A stretch of DNA of 56,304 nt from Methylophilus aquaticus (GCF_030769565.1 NZ_JAVCAP010000007.1:1-56304), one strand, 5' to 3'; positions 1 through 9,050 are shown, counted from the first letter of the stretch. Numbers and translations are program-made. Notes: generated by a model from the sequence alone, not told the origin.

Positions 1-119
1 GCGTGGGTTCTTCGGGTACGTTTCATTGCTTTCTTTCTCTGCTTTCTGCCGCCTATCGGCTGCAAGGTTAAGCAAGAATATCACTTAAAACACTGTCCAG
101 TTTTCCGGGTCCACCTCTG
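1..119 (-). mobile_element. 5' end of an IS3-like insertion sequence (left copy, cut by window edge)
   Basis: These 119 bases are the exact reverse complement of 56186-56304. Read leftwards they run from TGGACCCGGAAAACTGGACA into an ATG at 26-24 that opens MKRTRRTH, which resembles the start of IS3-family OrfA transposases (from memory). The element breaks the hsdR frame: after the conserved VVDRKD the protein continues into element-encoded residues and stops at 68. The shared CAGAGG just outside TGGACC is present at both ends, so the precise element tip is uncertain by up to 6 bp. Only the first 8-9 transposase codons are present. Confidence 0.7.
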
Positions 120-1042
120 TCTTTACGGTCTACTACAAACAGGCATTTTTCAATGTCTGGGTTATCTTTGAGCAGCGTGGAAGCTTTAAACGAGGTGAGT
201 GTTTTGCCACTGCCAGTGGTGTGCCAGATATAGCCATTGCCACGGTTTTGGTGGATGCAATCGACAATTTTTTTAACTGCATAGATTTGATATGGCCGCA
301 TGGCGAGCAATTTTTGCTCACTGGCGACCAATACCATATAGCGGCTAATCATCTGCCCCAGGGTACATTTGGCTAAAAACAGATTGGCAAAGTCGTGCAG
401 GTGCGTGATTTTTTTGTTTTGCTCATCAGCCAATTGGTAAATCGGCAAAAAACGCTCATCGGCATTAAAGCTGAAATGCTCGTTTTTGTTATTGGCAAAA
501 TACAGCGTATTGCTCTGGTTGCTGACAATAAACAACTGCATAAAACACAGCAAGCTATTGCTGTAACCATTGCCTGCGTCATTTTTGTAATGGACGATTT
601 GCTCAATGGCCTTGCGCGGAATCACCTCAAAGGTTTTAAGCTCGATTTGTACCGCGGGGATGCCATTAATCAGCAAAATCACATCGTAACGGTGATGGCT
701 ATTGCTGGTGTTTATACGCAGTTGATTGATGACTTCAAAATCGTTTTTGCACCAATCTTTGGTGTTCACCAGGGTGTAGTGCAGTGGCGTGCCATCTTCG
801 CGCTGAAAATAGTTGGTCTCGCGTAGCTTTTTGGCAGCCAGGTAAACATCTGGCGTAATAATTTCATCACGCAGGCGGGCAAACTCGGCGTTGGTTAAGT
901 TGACGCGGTTGAGTGCTTCAAATTTTTGACGAAAATTGGCTTCCAGCGATTCGCGGTCACGAATATCGGGCCGATACGCATACTTAAGCTCTGCAAGTTT
1001 GCGAATTAAATCTTTTTCGATTTGGTACTCGGTGGCAACCAT
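68..1042 (-). pseudogene. hsdR: Type I restriction endonuclease HsdR, N-terminal part, truncated by an IS
   Basis: This is the motor/nuclease subunit of a type I restriction-modification system, cut short. Residues 1-308 are HsdR. The PD-(D/E)xK nuclease core is visible as D120, E134 and K136 (RYDVILLINGIPAVQIELK), typical of the EcoR124-like (type IC) branch. The helicase Walker A TTGSGKT is at 275-281 and the following strand reads FVVDRKD at 302-308. There the host gene ends and 16 IS-encoded residues run to the stop. Family members are around 1000 residues, so most of the helicase and the C-terminal domain are missing or lie beyond the IS. No hsdM or hsdS partner is in this part of the window. 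It is unlikely to restrict DNA in this form. Confidence 0.85.
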
Positions 1043-1135
1043 ACCTACCCTAGAAAAGTTATTTTTTTAATGAGTGCATTTTCTCATAAAAAAGTAAAGA
1101 AAGGCCAAGGGCCTGGAGAGTGATCAGTAGGCAAA

Positions 1136-2122
1136 CTACTTCTCTAAAGTAGACAGTTTTAGTGCCGCTTCCAGCCTGGGCCAATCCACCTCGTTAGGTA
1201 GCCCGAAACGCATCGCATTGGGTGCTGGAAAATAGCGCGTCCAGATGCCTTGTTCTGCCAGTGCCTGATGCAGGGCATGGCTATTGGGGTGGGTCACATA
1301 TTGAAACAGGGCGCTGCCACCTTGCGGGGCGAGGGCGTAACGGGTGAGTGTTTGTGCCAGCTTCAGTGAGGTTTGCTGTAGTTGACTGATCATGGCTTGT
1401 TGCCAGTCGCGATTTTGCAGTGCCAGGGTGGCGATCAATTGGCTTGGGCCGGTGACTGTCCATGGACCCAGTAAGGCCTGCACTTGCATCAGCGCCTGCG
1501 GTTCGCCTAATAAAAATCCCACGCGCAGCCCTGCCAGCCCAAAAAATTTACCCAGCGAGCGCAGCACCCATAAGCCGGGTTGTTCGCAGTGGCTGGCAAT
1601 GCTGTGCTCAGGGGTGCAATCCATAAAGGCTTCGTCCACTACCAGCCAGCCACCGCGCTGTTGCAGGGTTTGGTGCCAGCCTAGCAATTGTTCCGGTGCA
1701 TAGCGATGCCCGGTAGGGTTGTTGGGGTTGCACACGACCAGCACGTCACAGTGGGCAATCACTTCGTCGCTTGGTGATGTATCCAATAGGGTTAATGTGT
1801 GTCCGGCAGTTTTCCAGGCATGGGCGTGTTCTTGATACATGGTGCGTGGAATCGCCACCCGGCAGGGTGCGCGCAGGCGTGGCAGTACTTGTAAGGCCGC
1901 TTGTGACCCGGCCGTGGCAAGCACATGCTGGCAGCCATAATAGGCCGCTGCAGCTTCCAGCAGTTCATCGGCTTCTGCGGGCAAGCGCTGAAACAACGAG
2001 GGCGGCAACGGCGGAATCGGGTAGTGTTGCGGGTTGATGCCTGTTGATAAATCCAGCCATTCGGTCACCGGGATGCCGTAGCGTTGCGCCGCTTGTTGCA
2101 GGTTGCCACCATGTTCAAGCAT
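1136..2122 (-). CDS. cobD: L-threonine-O-3-phosphate decarboxylase (cobalamin biosynthesis)
   Basis: This PLP-dependent fold-type I enzyme makes (R)-1-aminopropan-2-ol O-2-phosphate, the linker between corrin ring and nucleotide loop. The preferred start is the internal ATG giving MLEHGGNL, which matches family N-termini; it overlaps the end of cbiB by 8 bp, implying translational coupling. A longer frame begins at 2149. Visible motifs are the CNPNNPTG substrate/PLP loop and the SLGKFFGLAGLRVG Schiff-base lysine region (about residue 192 from this start). The enzyme is called CobC in Pseudomonas nomenclature. Length (328 aa) is normal. It is the last gene of the leftward pair cbiB-cobD. Confidence 0.9.
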   Translation of the reverse strand: MLEHGGNLQQAAQRYGIPVTEWLDLSTGINPQHYPIPPLPPSLFQRLPAEADELLEAAAAYYGCQHVLATAGSQAALQVLPRLRAPCRVAIPRTMYQEHAHAWKTAGHTLTLLDTSPSDEVIAHCDVLVVCNPNNPTGHRYAPEQLLGWHQTLQQRGGWLVVDEAFMDCTPEHSIASHCEQPGLWVLRSLGKFFGLAGLRVGFLLGEPQALMQVQALLGPWTVTGPSQLIATLALQNRDWQQAMISQLQQTSLKLAQTLTRYALAPQGGSALFQYVTHPNSHALHQALAEQGIWTRYFPAPNAMRFGLPNEVDWPRLEAALKLSTLEK

Positions 2123-3068
2123 GTGGGAGGGCTCCCAGCAATAAGGCAATACTCAGCCAGCTCAGCATGCCACGACGTACCAGTTGCAAGGCTCTGGGAA
2201 TATCTTCAGCAGTGGGCGTCACTTGGGTGCCCAGGCGCGGCCTGTCATGCCATTCGCCGTGATAGCGGGCGCGTCCGCCCAGTTGCACATTCAGTGCGCC
2301 TGCGCCTGCCGCCATCACTGGCCCGGCATTCGGGCTATCCCATAACGGCGCCTGTGTTCGCCAGGCTTGCCAGGCGAGGCGCGTGTGTCCGAGCAAGGCG
2401 TAAGTGATGGCGGTCAGGCGTGCCGGAATATAATTCAATACATCATCGAGCCTTGCGGCGGCCCAGCCAAAGTGAAAATAGCGTGCGGTTTTATAGCCCC
2501 ACATGGCGTCCAGCGTATTCACCAAACGATAAGCGAGCGCGCCGGGGCCACCCGCCACAAAAAACCAGAATAAGGTGCCGAACACGCTGTCATTGCCGTT
2601 TTCAAGTAGCGATTCAATCGTGGCACTGACCGGTTCTATTGCTTCTACATCCCGGCTGACCATATACGAGGTCGCGCGTTGCGCCTGCTGAAATTGACCT
2701 GCCTGCAAAGCATGATAAACAGCCAGACCATGCTGGCGCAGGCTGCGGTGACCAATGGCAAAGTACAGTAAATACACATGCAGCGCCAAGGCCAGCCAGA
2801 CGGATAGGTGCATCAGTAAAACAATCGCAAGGATGGGGGGCAATACCAGCAGGATGATGCCAACGGCACCCCTGAGATATTGGCTGCGGAATGGCTGTTT
2901 GTGTGCTGGATTCAGCCGCTTTTCCAACTGGTTGACCAGCCAGCCAAAGCCCACCAGCGGGTGCCAGCGTTTCGGTTCGCCTAGCCAGTCATCAAGCAGC
3001 ACAGCACCGCAGGCAAGCCCGGCGAGTGTGAGATAATCGGGTAATGAATATGCAGGCAGTGAAAACAT
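2115..3068 (-). CDS. cbiB: Adenosylcobinamide-phosphate synthase
   Basis: This integral membrane enzyme attaches aminopropanol phosphate to adenosylcobyric acid. The recognisable family signature is [19 protein letters not shown] near the N-terminus, followed by several hydrophobic helices, [14 protein letters not shown] and [24 protein letters not shown] prefer the start [12 protein letters not shown] at 3068; the frame stays open to 3164 but that extension is proline/arginine-rich and unlike the family. From 3068 the gene overlaps the divergent cobQ start by about 25 bp. The product hands its substrate step to CobD, encoded immediately downstream with an 8-bp overlap. Confidence 0.9.
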   Translation of the reverse strand: MFSLPAYSLPDYLTLAGLACGAVLLDDWLGEPKRWHPLVGFGWLVNQLEKRLNPAHKQPFRSQYLRGAVGIILLVLPPILAIVLLMHLSVWLALALHVYLLYFAIGHRSLRQHGLAVYHALQAGQFQQAQRATSYMVSRDVEAIEPVSATIESLLENGNDSVFGTLFWFFVAGGPGALAYRLVNTLDAMWGYKTARYFHFGWAAARLDDVLNYIPARLTAITYALLGHTRLAWQAWRTQAPLWDSPNAGPVMAAGAGALNVQLGGRARYHGEWHDRPRLGTQVTPTAEDIPRALQLVRRGMLSWLSIALLLGALPHA

Positions 3069-4549
3069 TAATGGTTCAGGGCACCACTTCGGATGCCGGT
3101 AAAAGTACGCTGGTGGCTGGATTGTGTCGCGTATTGTACCGCAGCGGGGTGGCGGTGGCGCCATTCAAGCCGCAAAACATGGCCTTGAATGCGGCCGTGA
3201 CCGAAGATGGCGGCGAGATTGGCCGCGCGCAGGCGGTGCAGGCGATGGCGTGTGGCTTGCCACCGCATACCGATATGAATCCGGTGCTATTGAAGCCTAA
3301 TTCGGATACCGGTTGCCAGGTGATCATTCATGGCCAGGTAGTGGGTAATCAGGAAGCGAGTACTTACCACGACTACAAAAAAACCGCCATGCAGGCAGTG
3401 CTGCAATCCTATCAGCGTCTGCAACAACAGTATGCCTGCATCGTGGTCGAAGGCGCAGGCAGCCCGGCTGAAATCAATCTGCGCGCGAATGATATTGCCA
3501 ATATGGGCTTCGCCGAAGCGGTGGATTGCCCGGTGATTTTGGTGGCGGATATTGATAAAGGCGGCGTGTTTGCGCACCTGGTCGGCACGCTGGCATTGCT
3601 CTCTGACAGCGAGCAGGCCAGGGTAGTGGGCTTTGTCATTAATAAATTCCGCGGCGATATTGCTCTGCTACAGCCTGGTCTGGATTGGCTGGAAGCCCGT
3701 ACCGGCAAACCGGTGATCGGCGTGCTGCCTTATCTGCACGATTTGCACCTTGAAGCAGAGGATGCCATTGCCAACAGCCATACGAAAAAAGCAGATGCTC
3801 AGCTCACGGTGATCGTGCCCGTGTTGCCGCATATCGCCAACCATACCGACTTTGATGCCCTGCGTTTGCATCCGCAAGTTGACCTCCAGTTTGTGCGCTT
3901 GAGTGAGCCTATCCCGGCCGCGGATTTGATCATTTTGCCAGGCAGCAAAAATGTCCGTGGTGACCTGACAGCCCTAAAAGCCCATGGTTGGGAGAGCGCC
4001 ATTGCACGGCATTTACGCTACGGCGGCAAACTGCTGGGCATCTGCGGTGGTTTTCAGATGCTGGGCCAGCAGTTGCATGATCCCTTGGCGATTGAAGGCG
4101 AGGCAGGCAGTAGTGCAGGCCTGGGCTGGCTTGAAATGGAAACTACGCTGGAAACACACAAACAGCTCAAGCAAGTATCTGGCAAGTTAGCTTTTGCTGA
4201 TGCAGAATTGTTAGGGTATGAAATTCATATGGGCGTCAGTACCGGGTCTGCTTTAGCGCGTCCGGCACACCTGATTAAGGATCAGGCTGAAGGTGCGATC
4301 TCAGCAGATGGGCAGGTGGCAGGCAGTTATATGCATGGCCTGTTTGACCACCCGCAAGCCTGCGCTGCATGGTTGCAATGGGCGGGGATATCTACCCAGG
4401 TGGCGTATGACTACACGCAATTGCGTGAACAGAGTCTGGAGAAGCTGGCGGACAGTTTGCGCCAGCACCTGGATTGGAAAGCGCTGGCGCCTTACCTGCC
4501 AGCAGGGGTTAACCCAGATTTTCCATTAGGCGATTTTCAATCTACTTGA
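3044..4549 (+). CDS. cobQ: Cobyric acid synthase (glutamine-hydrolysing)
   Basis: This enzyme amidates positions b, d, e and g of adenosylcobyrinic acid a,c-diamide using glutamine and ATP. The N-terminal ATPase domain shows the P-loop [10 protein letters not shown] at 13-22. The C-terminal class I glutaminase domain has [12 protein letters not shown] with nucleophile Cys334 and the histidine in YMHGLFDHP (His431). Possible starts are 3044, 3050 and 3071; the conserved [13 protein letters not shown] begins at 3071, so the first nine residues are uncertain. It is the only rightward gene in the B12 block. It diverges from cbiB and converges on ybcJ. Length of 501 aa is typical. Confidence 0.93.
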   Translation: MNMQAVKTLMVQGTTSDAGKSTLVAGLCRVLYRSGVAVAPFKPQNMALNAAVTEDGGEIGRAQAVQAMACGLPPHTDMNPVLLKPNSDTGCQVIIHGQVVGNQEASTYHDYKKTAMQAVLQSYQRLQQQYACIVVEGAGSPAEINLRANDIANMGFAEAVDCPVILVADIDKGGVFAHLVGTLALLSDSEQARVVGFVINKFRGDIALLQPGLDWLEARTGKPVIGVLPYLHDLHLEAEDAIANSHTKKADAQLTVIVPVLPHIANHTDFDALRLHPQVDLQFVRLSEPIPAADLIILPGSKNVRGDLTALKAHGWESAIARHLRYGGKLLGICGGFQMLGQQLHDPLAIEGEAGSSAGLGWLEMETTLETHKQLKQVSGKLAFADAELLGYEIHMGVSTGSALARPAHLIKDQAEGAISADGQVAGSYMHGLFDHPQACAAWLQWAGISTQVAYDYTQLREQSLEKLADSLRQHLDWKALAPYLPAGVNPDFPLGDFQST

Positions 4550-4557
4550 ACGTCAAC

Positions 4558-4659
4558 TTATCCATTTTGTGTCTTTTTTGCGCAAATTAATCGGCCAATA
4601 GAATGACTATTGCCCTCAAATTTCCCCAATAAATCCATCAAACTGTCCAGCGTTGCCAT
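4558..4659 (-). CDS. Possible 33-residue small protein
   Basis: A short leftward frame begins MATLDSLMDLLGKF and ends at TAA 4558. A good Shine-Dalgarno AAGGA lies 6 nt upstream of its ATG at 4659. It occupies the gap between the convergent cobQ and ybcJ and would be the last gene of the leftward B12 run. I do not recognise the sequence. It could be a chance frame; the ribosome site is the main support. Confidence 0.3.
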   Translation of the reverse strand: MATLDSLMDLLGKFEGNSHSIGRLICAKKTQNG

Positions 4660-4695
4660 TTCAAGTCCTTATGGAAAATATGGGTTTAACGCCGC

Positions 4696-4914
4696 TTAAG
4701 CGGCGACGACTTGAATGGTGTACTCAAATGCCTGCACCACTTGCCCGGCGCGGATTTTGGCGGTTTTCCGGCGTTCAATCTGACCATCTACTGAAACCAA
4801 GCCTTCGGCCACCATGGATTTTCCCTGACCACCGCTGTCAGCCACGCCTTCCAGTTTAAGCAGGTCGCATATGGCGATATATTCACCTTTAAGTTGAAAT
4901 GTTGAAGTGGTCAT
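4696..4914 (-). CDS. ybcJ: S4-domain RNA-binding protein, YbcJ family
   Basis: This 72-residue protein consists almost only of an S4 RNA-binding fold: LKGEYIAICDLLKLEGVADSGG followed by the basic GLVSVDGQIERRKTAKIRAGQ strand-turn. I chose the ATG at 4914 because AAGGA lies about 7 nt upstream and family members begin here; the longer frame from 5013 runs into the next gene. E. coli YbcJ is a small RNA-binding protein of unknown partner. Why it sits at the end of a B12 operon is not evident. Confidence 0.85.
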   Translation of the reverse strand: MTTSTFQLKGEYIAICDLLKLEGVADSGGQGKSMVAEGLVSVDGQIERRKTAKIRAGQVVQAFEYTIQVVAA

Positions 4915-4943
4915 CAGGATTTCCTTTGTTAACAAGCGTGTGC

Positions 4944-5759
4944 TTAAGGCTTGCTTTGTGATTCGGGGGGCAAATTCACTTCCAGCGTCAGCGAAGCATT
5001 CTGGCTTTCCCACAGCAGCTCATTCAGCTGGTGATGGACAGTCACAAATAAAAAATTCAGCCCGGCTTTTTGCGGATAGAAGCTAAATTCCCCTTGCGCA
5101 TTCGCATGTATATTGGATGCTCTGACGTTATCAATGTCATACAAATCTTCAATTCTGCGCTTGGTAAAATGCTCGTTGTCGGTGACCACAATAATACGCG
5201 CATTGGGCACCGGTTTGCCGTTTTCCAGTACCTGGAAGGCCAGCGCACTGCCTAACAGCAGGCCATTAGGTGAAGCCAGCGGGATAATTTCGAGGCCTTT
5301 GTTAAACGGCTTGGGCGCATACTTTTGTTGACCCTTGAAAATATACGTGTCGGCATAGCTGTAGTAATTCATGGTGGTGGCCTTGCCCGTCACCCGTTTC
5401 ATGTCATCTGCAAAGTACAGCCTTTTATCCGCCGTTTCGACCGCTTTATAGATGGGTCCAACGCGTTGGCCGGTGCTAATCCGGTAGGAGCCCTCTTCGG
5501 TCAATTGCGGTTCCAGATATACCGCCGCTTTGGTTTTTGCGACTGGGCGAATGGCAGAGACCGTGCCGTTGGGCGCGGTGATCGTAAAGTTCGGCGAGTC
5601 CATGGCAAAGTCAGCCTGGAACGGAAACTCGGTAAACGCAGATTCAATCGTCAGGCGGTGATGCGTGACATTGAACTGGTTGGGTTTTAAAAAGGGGACA
5701 TGGGCTTGCGCAGAGAGCGAAGTTACACATGCAATAATCGTCAATAATATCTTGTGCAT
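4944..5759 (-). CDS. Periplasmic DUF4198-family protein
   Basis: The protein starts with a clear signal peptide (MHKILLTIIACVTSLSAQA, cleavage near residue 19) followed by HVPFLKP. It continues as a beta-rich secreted domain with a C-terminal Ig/transthyretin-like segment (GKPVPNARIIVVTDNE). DUF4198 proteins are often encoded near cobalt or nickel uptake genes (family knowledge, moderate certainty). Its place between cobU and ybcJ in a B12 operon suggests a role in cobalt acquisition. No catalytic motif is visible. Confidence 0.65.
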   Translation of the reverse strand: MHKILLTIIACVTSLSAQAHVPFLKPNQFNVTHHRLTIESAFTEFPFQADFAMDSPNFTITAPNGTVSAIRPVAKTKAAVYLEPQLTEEGSYRISTGQRVGPIYKAVETADKRLYFADDMKRVTGKATTMNYYSYADTYIFKGQQKYAPKPFNKGLEIIPLASPNGLLLGSALAFQVLENGKPVPNARIIVVTDNEHFTKRRIEDLYDIDNVRASNIHANAQGEFSFYPQKAGLNFLFVTVHHQLNELLWESQNASLTLEVNLPPESQSKP

Positions 5760-5774
5760 TTGATTTCTTTCTTG

Positions 5775-6299
5775 TTATTTAAGCTTCAAGGGCAAGCCTG
5801 CCGCAATAAAACTGACCTGGTTTGCCACGCTGGCTACATGCTGGTTCAGGCGGCCTTGTTCGTCCTGAAACTGGCGGTTGATTTCACCGAGCGGCACAAT
5901 GCCCATGCCGACTTCGTTGCTGACTAAAAAAACGTGGGCTTGCAGTTGTGGCAGTGCGGCCAGCAAGGCCTGTTTTTCTGCCTGCCAGTCCAGCCGTTCC
6001 GGTTTGTCGCAGTCAGGGCAGATGCACTGTGCCAGCCACAAAGTCAAACAATCCACAATCAGGCAGGTGTCGGGTGCATCGTTGTCCAGCAAAGTCTGGC
6101 CCAGGTTAAACGGCGCTTCTACCAAGCCCCAGTAAGGCGGGCGGCGGGTTTTGTGATGTTCCACGCGTTTGGCAAATTCATCGTCATACACCTGTGCGGT
6201 GGCAATATAAGTCACCGGCAGTTCAAGCACAGAGGCCAGGCGCTCGGCGTAGGCACTTTTGCCACTGCGGGCGCCGCCTAAAATCAAATGGGTGCTCAT
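5775..6299 (-). CDS. cobU: Bifunctional adenosylcobinamide kinase / cobinamide-phosphate guanylyltransferase
   Basis: This enzyme phosphorylates adenosylcobinamide and then transfers GMP to give adenosylcobinamide-GDP. The P-loop GGARSGKS is at residues 8-15. The guanylylated histidine region is VEHHKTRRP (His47/His48), and the family motif NEVGMGIVPLGEINRQFQD is present. The 174-aa length is standard. Its ATG overlaps the stop of the upstream BtuF-like gene as ATGA (4 bp), so it is translationally coupled within the leftward operon. Called CobP in Pseudomonas. Confidence 0.93.
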   Translation of the reverse strand: MSTHLILGGARSGKSAYAERLASVLELPVTYIATAQVYDDEFAKRVEHHKTRRPPYWGLVEAPFNLGQTLLDNDAPDTCLIVDCLTLWLAQCICPDCDKPERLDWQAEKQALLAALPQLQAHVFLVSNEVGMGIVPLGEINRQFQDEQGRLNQHVASVANQVSFIAAGLPLKLK

Positions 6300-7099
6300 G
6301 TGTCGCTCCTTTGCTGTTGCCAGCGTTGCATGATGGCCTGCAGTTGCGGCAGGCCTTCGCCAAACAGGGCGGGGCCAGGCTGCAAAATATCGACAGACTT
6401 GATTTCGTACACATGCCCGTCACGAATGGCAGGCATGGCATGCCAGCCCGCGCGTGCTTTGACTTTTTCTGGCTGAAACTTCTTGCCACACCACGAGCCG
6501 ATGATGATGTCCGGTTGCCTGGCCAGCACTTGTTCTGCCGTGACTGTGCGGTCACGTGCGCTATGAAAGGCGCTGAGTTCGGGGAAGCAATCCTCGCCAC
6601 CGGCGGCCGTGATCAACTCAGCCGCCCAGCGGATACTGCACATCATGGGCTCATCCCACTCTTCAAAATACACTTTGGGTTTGCGCGTCCAGGTGGCCGC
6701 TTGCTGCCGCGCAGCTGCCAGTTGTGCCTGATAAGTGTCTACCAGCTGCTGTGCCTTCTCACTTGCGCCGACCAGATCGCCGACGGTCAATATCATCTGC
6801 AATGTGTCATCCAGGCTACGCTGGTTGAACACATGTACCTGACAACCGGCTTTGATTAATGAGGCCGCAATATCGGCTTGCAGGTTGGAGAAACAGAGCA
6901 CCAGATCTGGTTGCAATGCCAGGATTTTCTCGATATTGGCACTGGTAAAGGCACTGATCTTGGGTTTCTCTTTACGTGCAATTGCAGGCCGTGTGGTGAA
7001 GCCCGAAATACCGACAATGCGGTCTTGCTCACCCAACAGGTAAAGCACTTCGACGGTTTCCGTGGTCAGGCAAACAATGCGCTCAGGCCAGCGTTTCAT
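6296..7099 (-). CDS. BtuF-like cobalamin/corrinoid-binding protein without signal peptide
   Basis: The fold is that of class III periplasmic binding proteins for vitamin B12 and siderophores. Visible features are RIVCLTTETVEVLYLLG, ISGFTTRP, then ILALQPDLVLCFSNLQADIAASL, a long helical linker, and a second lobe with VLARQPDIIIGSWCGKKF. The protein begins directly at the first beta strand (MKRWPERIVCLTTE) and no in-frame upstream extension offers a signal peptide. It therefore appears cytoplasmic unless exported differently. It overlaps both neighbours by 4 bp (bluB upstream, cobU downstream). No BtuC/BtuD permease or ATPase is in the window. Confidence 0.75.
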   Translation of the reverse strand: MKRWPERIVCLTTETVEVLYLLGEQDRIVGISGFTTRPAIARKEKPKISAFTSANIEKILALQPDLVLCFSNLQADIAASLIKAGCQVHVFNQRSLDDTLQMILTVGDLVGASEKAQQLVDTYQAQLAAARQQAATWTRKPKVYFEEWDEPMMCSIRWAAELITAAGGEDCFPELSAFHSARDRTVTAEQVLARQPDIIIGSWCGKKFQPEKVKARAGWHAMPAIRDGHVYEIKSVDILQPGPALFGEGLPQLQAIMQRWQQQRSDT

Positions 7100-7767
7100 G
7101 ATTGCCCCTCGTTATTTTGCCAGCCGTTTTCCATCAGCATCTCTGAGAGCGGTTTTTCTGTGGTCCAGCCTTCTTCTACCAGCATGGGTGACTTGTAAAA
7201 GCTGTTCACGTAGCCCAGGCATAAAATCGCCACCGGTTTGGCGCCCTCAGGCATGTTCAATAACTGCGCCAGTTGTTGCGGGTCAAACAAACTGACCCAG
7301 CCCATGCCTATGCCTTCGGCGCGCGCCGCCAGCCACAGGTTTTGAATGGCACAACTGACTGAAGCCAGGTCCATCTCTGGCATGGTACGGCGGCCAAAAA
7401 TATGTTGTTCACGCTGGTCGCACAAGGTCGCGACCAGCACTTCACCACAGTCCAGAATACCTTCCACCTTGAGCCGCATAAACTCCGCCATCCGAGCCGT
7501 ATTTTCAACTTCGCCTATTGCTTGTGCTGTGTGCTTGCGCTCTTCATCGACTAGCTTGTGGATAGACTGGCGCAAGGTAGCATCGCTAATGCGGATAAAA
7601 CGCCATGGTTGCATCAATCCCACGCTGGGCGCGTGGTGCGCGGCGTGCAGCAGTTTTTGCAGTAATTCGGGTGCAATCGGCGTCGGCAGAAAATGCCGCA
7701 TATCGCGCCGCTCGGCAATTACCTTGTAAATCGCCGCTTTATCGGCGTCTGAATAGGCAAAACTCAT
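7096..7767 (-). CDS. bluB: 5,6-dimethylbenzimidazole synthase
   Basis: This flavin-dependent nitroreductase-fold enzyme cannibalises reduced FMN with O2 to make the lower ligand of B12. The FMN-binding start AERRDMRHFLPTPI, the APSVGLMQPWRFI segment and GIGMGWVSLFDP match BluB rather than general nitroreductases. The 223-aa length is normal. The ATG overlaps the stop of cbiA/cobB by 4 bp and its own stop overlaps the BtuF-like start by 4 bp. Its presence suggests that the organism makes the aerobic-type DMB ligand itself. Confidence 0.9.
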   Translation of the reverse strand: MSFAYSDADKAAIYKVIAERRDMRHFLPTPIAPELLQKLLHAAHHAPSVGLMQPWRFIRISDATLRQSIHKLVDEERKHTAQAIGEVENTARMAEFMRLKVEGILDCGEVLVATLCDQREQHIFGRRTMPEMDLASVSCAIQNLWLAARAEGIGMGWVSLFDPQQLAQLLNMPEGAKPVAILCLGYVNSFYKSPMLVEEGWTTEKPLSEMLMENGWQNNEGQS

Positions 7768-9050
7768 GGCAGGAAAAACTGTGCCGCCAGGGCTGGGTTA
7801 GACGGAAAGTAAAAATGCAAAAAGCTGGCCGTAATACTGCCTTGTTGATAGACCGGCTCACCCACGCCATATTTTCCTTTGCCTTGCGCAATCACCGGTA
7901 AAGTGGTGTCAAAACGGCCATAGTGAAAGGTATGTGCGCCTATGCTGATGGATTCCTCATCTGCATAGGTAAAGGCGGCATGCTGTGTCCCCAGGCCTTG
8001 TAGTTTGGGTTGAATCTCAGCGCTACCCGGCAACAGGCCGAAAACAGGTTGACCATTCAGTGTTTCGCCCAGTGTAAGCATGCCGCCGCACTCAGCCAAA
8101 ATGGGTTTACCCGCCTGAACAGCCGCGAGCAAACCTTCGCGCATCGCGGTGTTAGGGTGCAGTTGATCCAGATGCAATTCTGGGTAACCGCCCGGGAGCC
8201 AGTAAGCATCTGCCTCGGGCAATTGCGCATCCTGCAAGGGGGAGAAAAACTGAATGGTGGCACCCAGGGTTTGCAGCAGATCGAGGTTGGCCTGATAAGT
8301 GAAACAGAAGGCTGCATCTTTGGCCACGGCGATGGTTTTGCCTTGTAACAGTGGTGCGGTTATATGCGGTTCTGGCGCTGCAAACTGCACTGCCGGCGGT
8401 AATGGAATCTCTGGCCCCAGCAGTTGTGCAGCCGCTTCTATGCGCTGGTCAATATCGGTAATTTCCTGTGCCAGATGCAAACCCAGGTGACGTTCTGGCA
8501 GGCTCAGTTGCGTGTCGTGTTTCATCGCGCCTAGCCAGGGAATATCTGCTGGCAGCGCAGCTTGAATCATCTTGGCATGGCCATCGCTACCGACCTGGTT
8601 GGCGATGACGCCTGCCTTTTTTAAAGCGGGCCTGAAGGCATACAAGCCATACGCAATCGCAGCAAAGGTTTGCGCCATGGATTTGGCATTGATCACCAAG
8701 CCGACCGGGATGCCAAAACGCTCGGCAATATCGGCGCACGACGGCGTGCCATCGTAGAGCCCCATCACGCCTTCGAGCAGAATGACGTCATTTTCTTGTG
8801 CGGCTTTGTAGAGCAGGCGTTGCGCATCAGCTTCTCCACACATGCCAAGGTCCAGGTTATACACCGGCTTGCCGGTCGCTACTTGCAGAATCATGCCGTC
8901 AATAAAGTCCGGCCCGCATTTAAACGCTTGTACGCGCAGGCCACGGTTTTTATAGGCCCGCGCCAGGGCGGCCGTGGTCATGGTTTTGCCTTGCCCTGAA
9001 GCAGGGGCGGCCATCAGCATGGCATGGCAGGTAGCTACAGTTGCTTGCAT
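7764..9050 (-). CDS. cobB: Cobyrinic acid a,c-diamide synthase
   Basis: This glutamine- and ATP-dependent amidase acts on the a and c carboxylates of cobyrinic or hydrogenobyrinic acid (CbiA/CobB family). The P-loop APASGQGKTMTT is near residues 15-26, followed by FKCGPDFIDG and EGVMGLYDG. The C-terminal glutaminase-like domain has ILAECGGMLTLGE with the nucleophilic cysteine. Its start overlaps the cobO stop as TAATG and its end overlaps bluB by 4 bp. The sequence does not tell whether the substrate carries cobalt. Confidence 0.9.
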   Translation of the reverse strand: MQATVATCHAMLMAAPASGQGKTMTTAALARAYKNRGLRVQAFKCGPDFIDGMILQVATGKPVYNLDLGMCGEADAQRLLYKAAQENDVILLEGVMGLYDGTPSCADIAERFGIPVGLVINAKSMAQTFAAIAYGLYAFRPALKKAGVIANQVGSDGHAKMIQAALPADIPWLGAMKHDTQLSLPERHLGLHLAQEITDIDQRIEAAAQLLGPEIPLPPAVQFAAPEPHITAPLLQGKTIAVAKDAAFCFTYQANLDLLQTLGATIQFFSPLQDAQLPEADAYWLPGGYPELHLDQLHPNTAMREGLLAAVQAGKPILAECGGMLTLGETLNGQPVFGLLPGSAEIQPKLQGLGTQHAAFTYADEESISIGAHTFHYGRFDTTLPVIAQGKGKYGVGEPVYQQGSITASFLHFYFPSNPALAAQFFLP

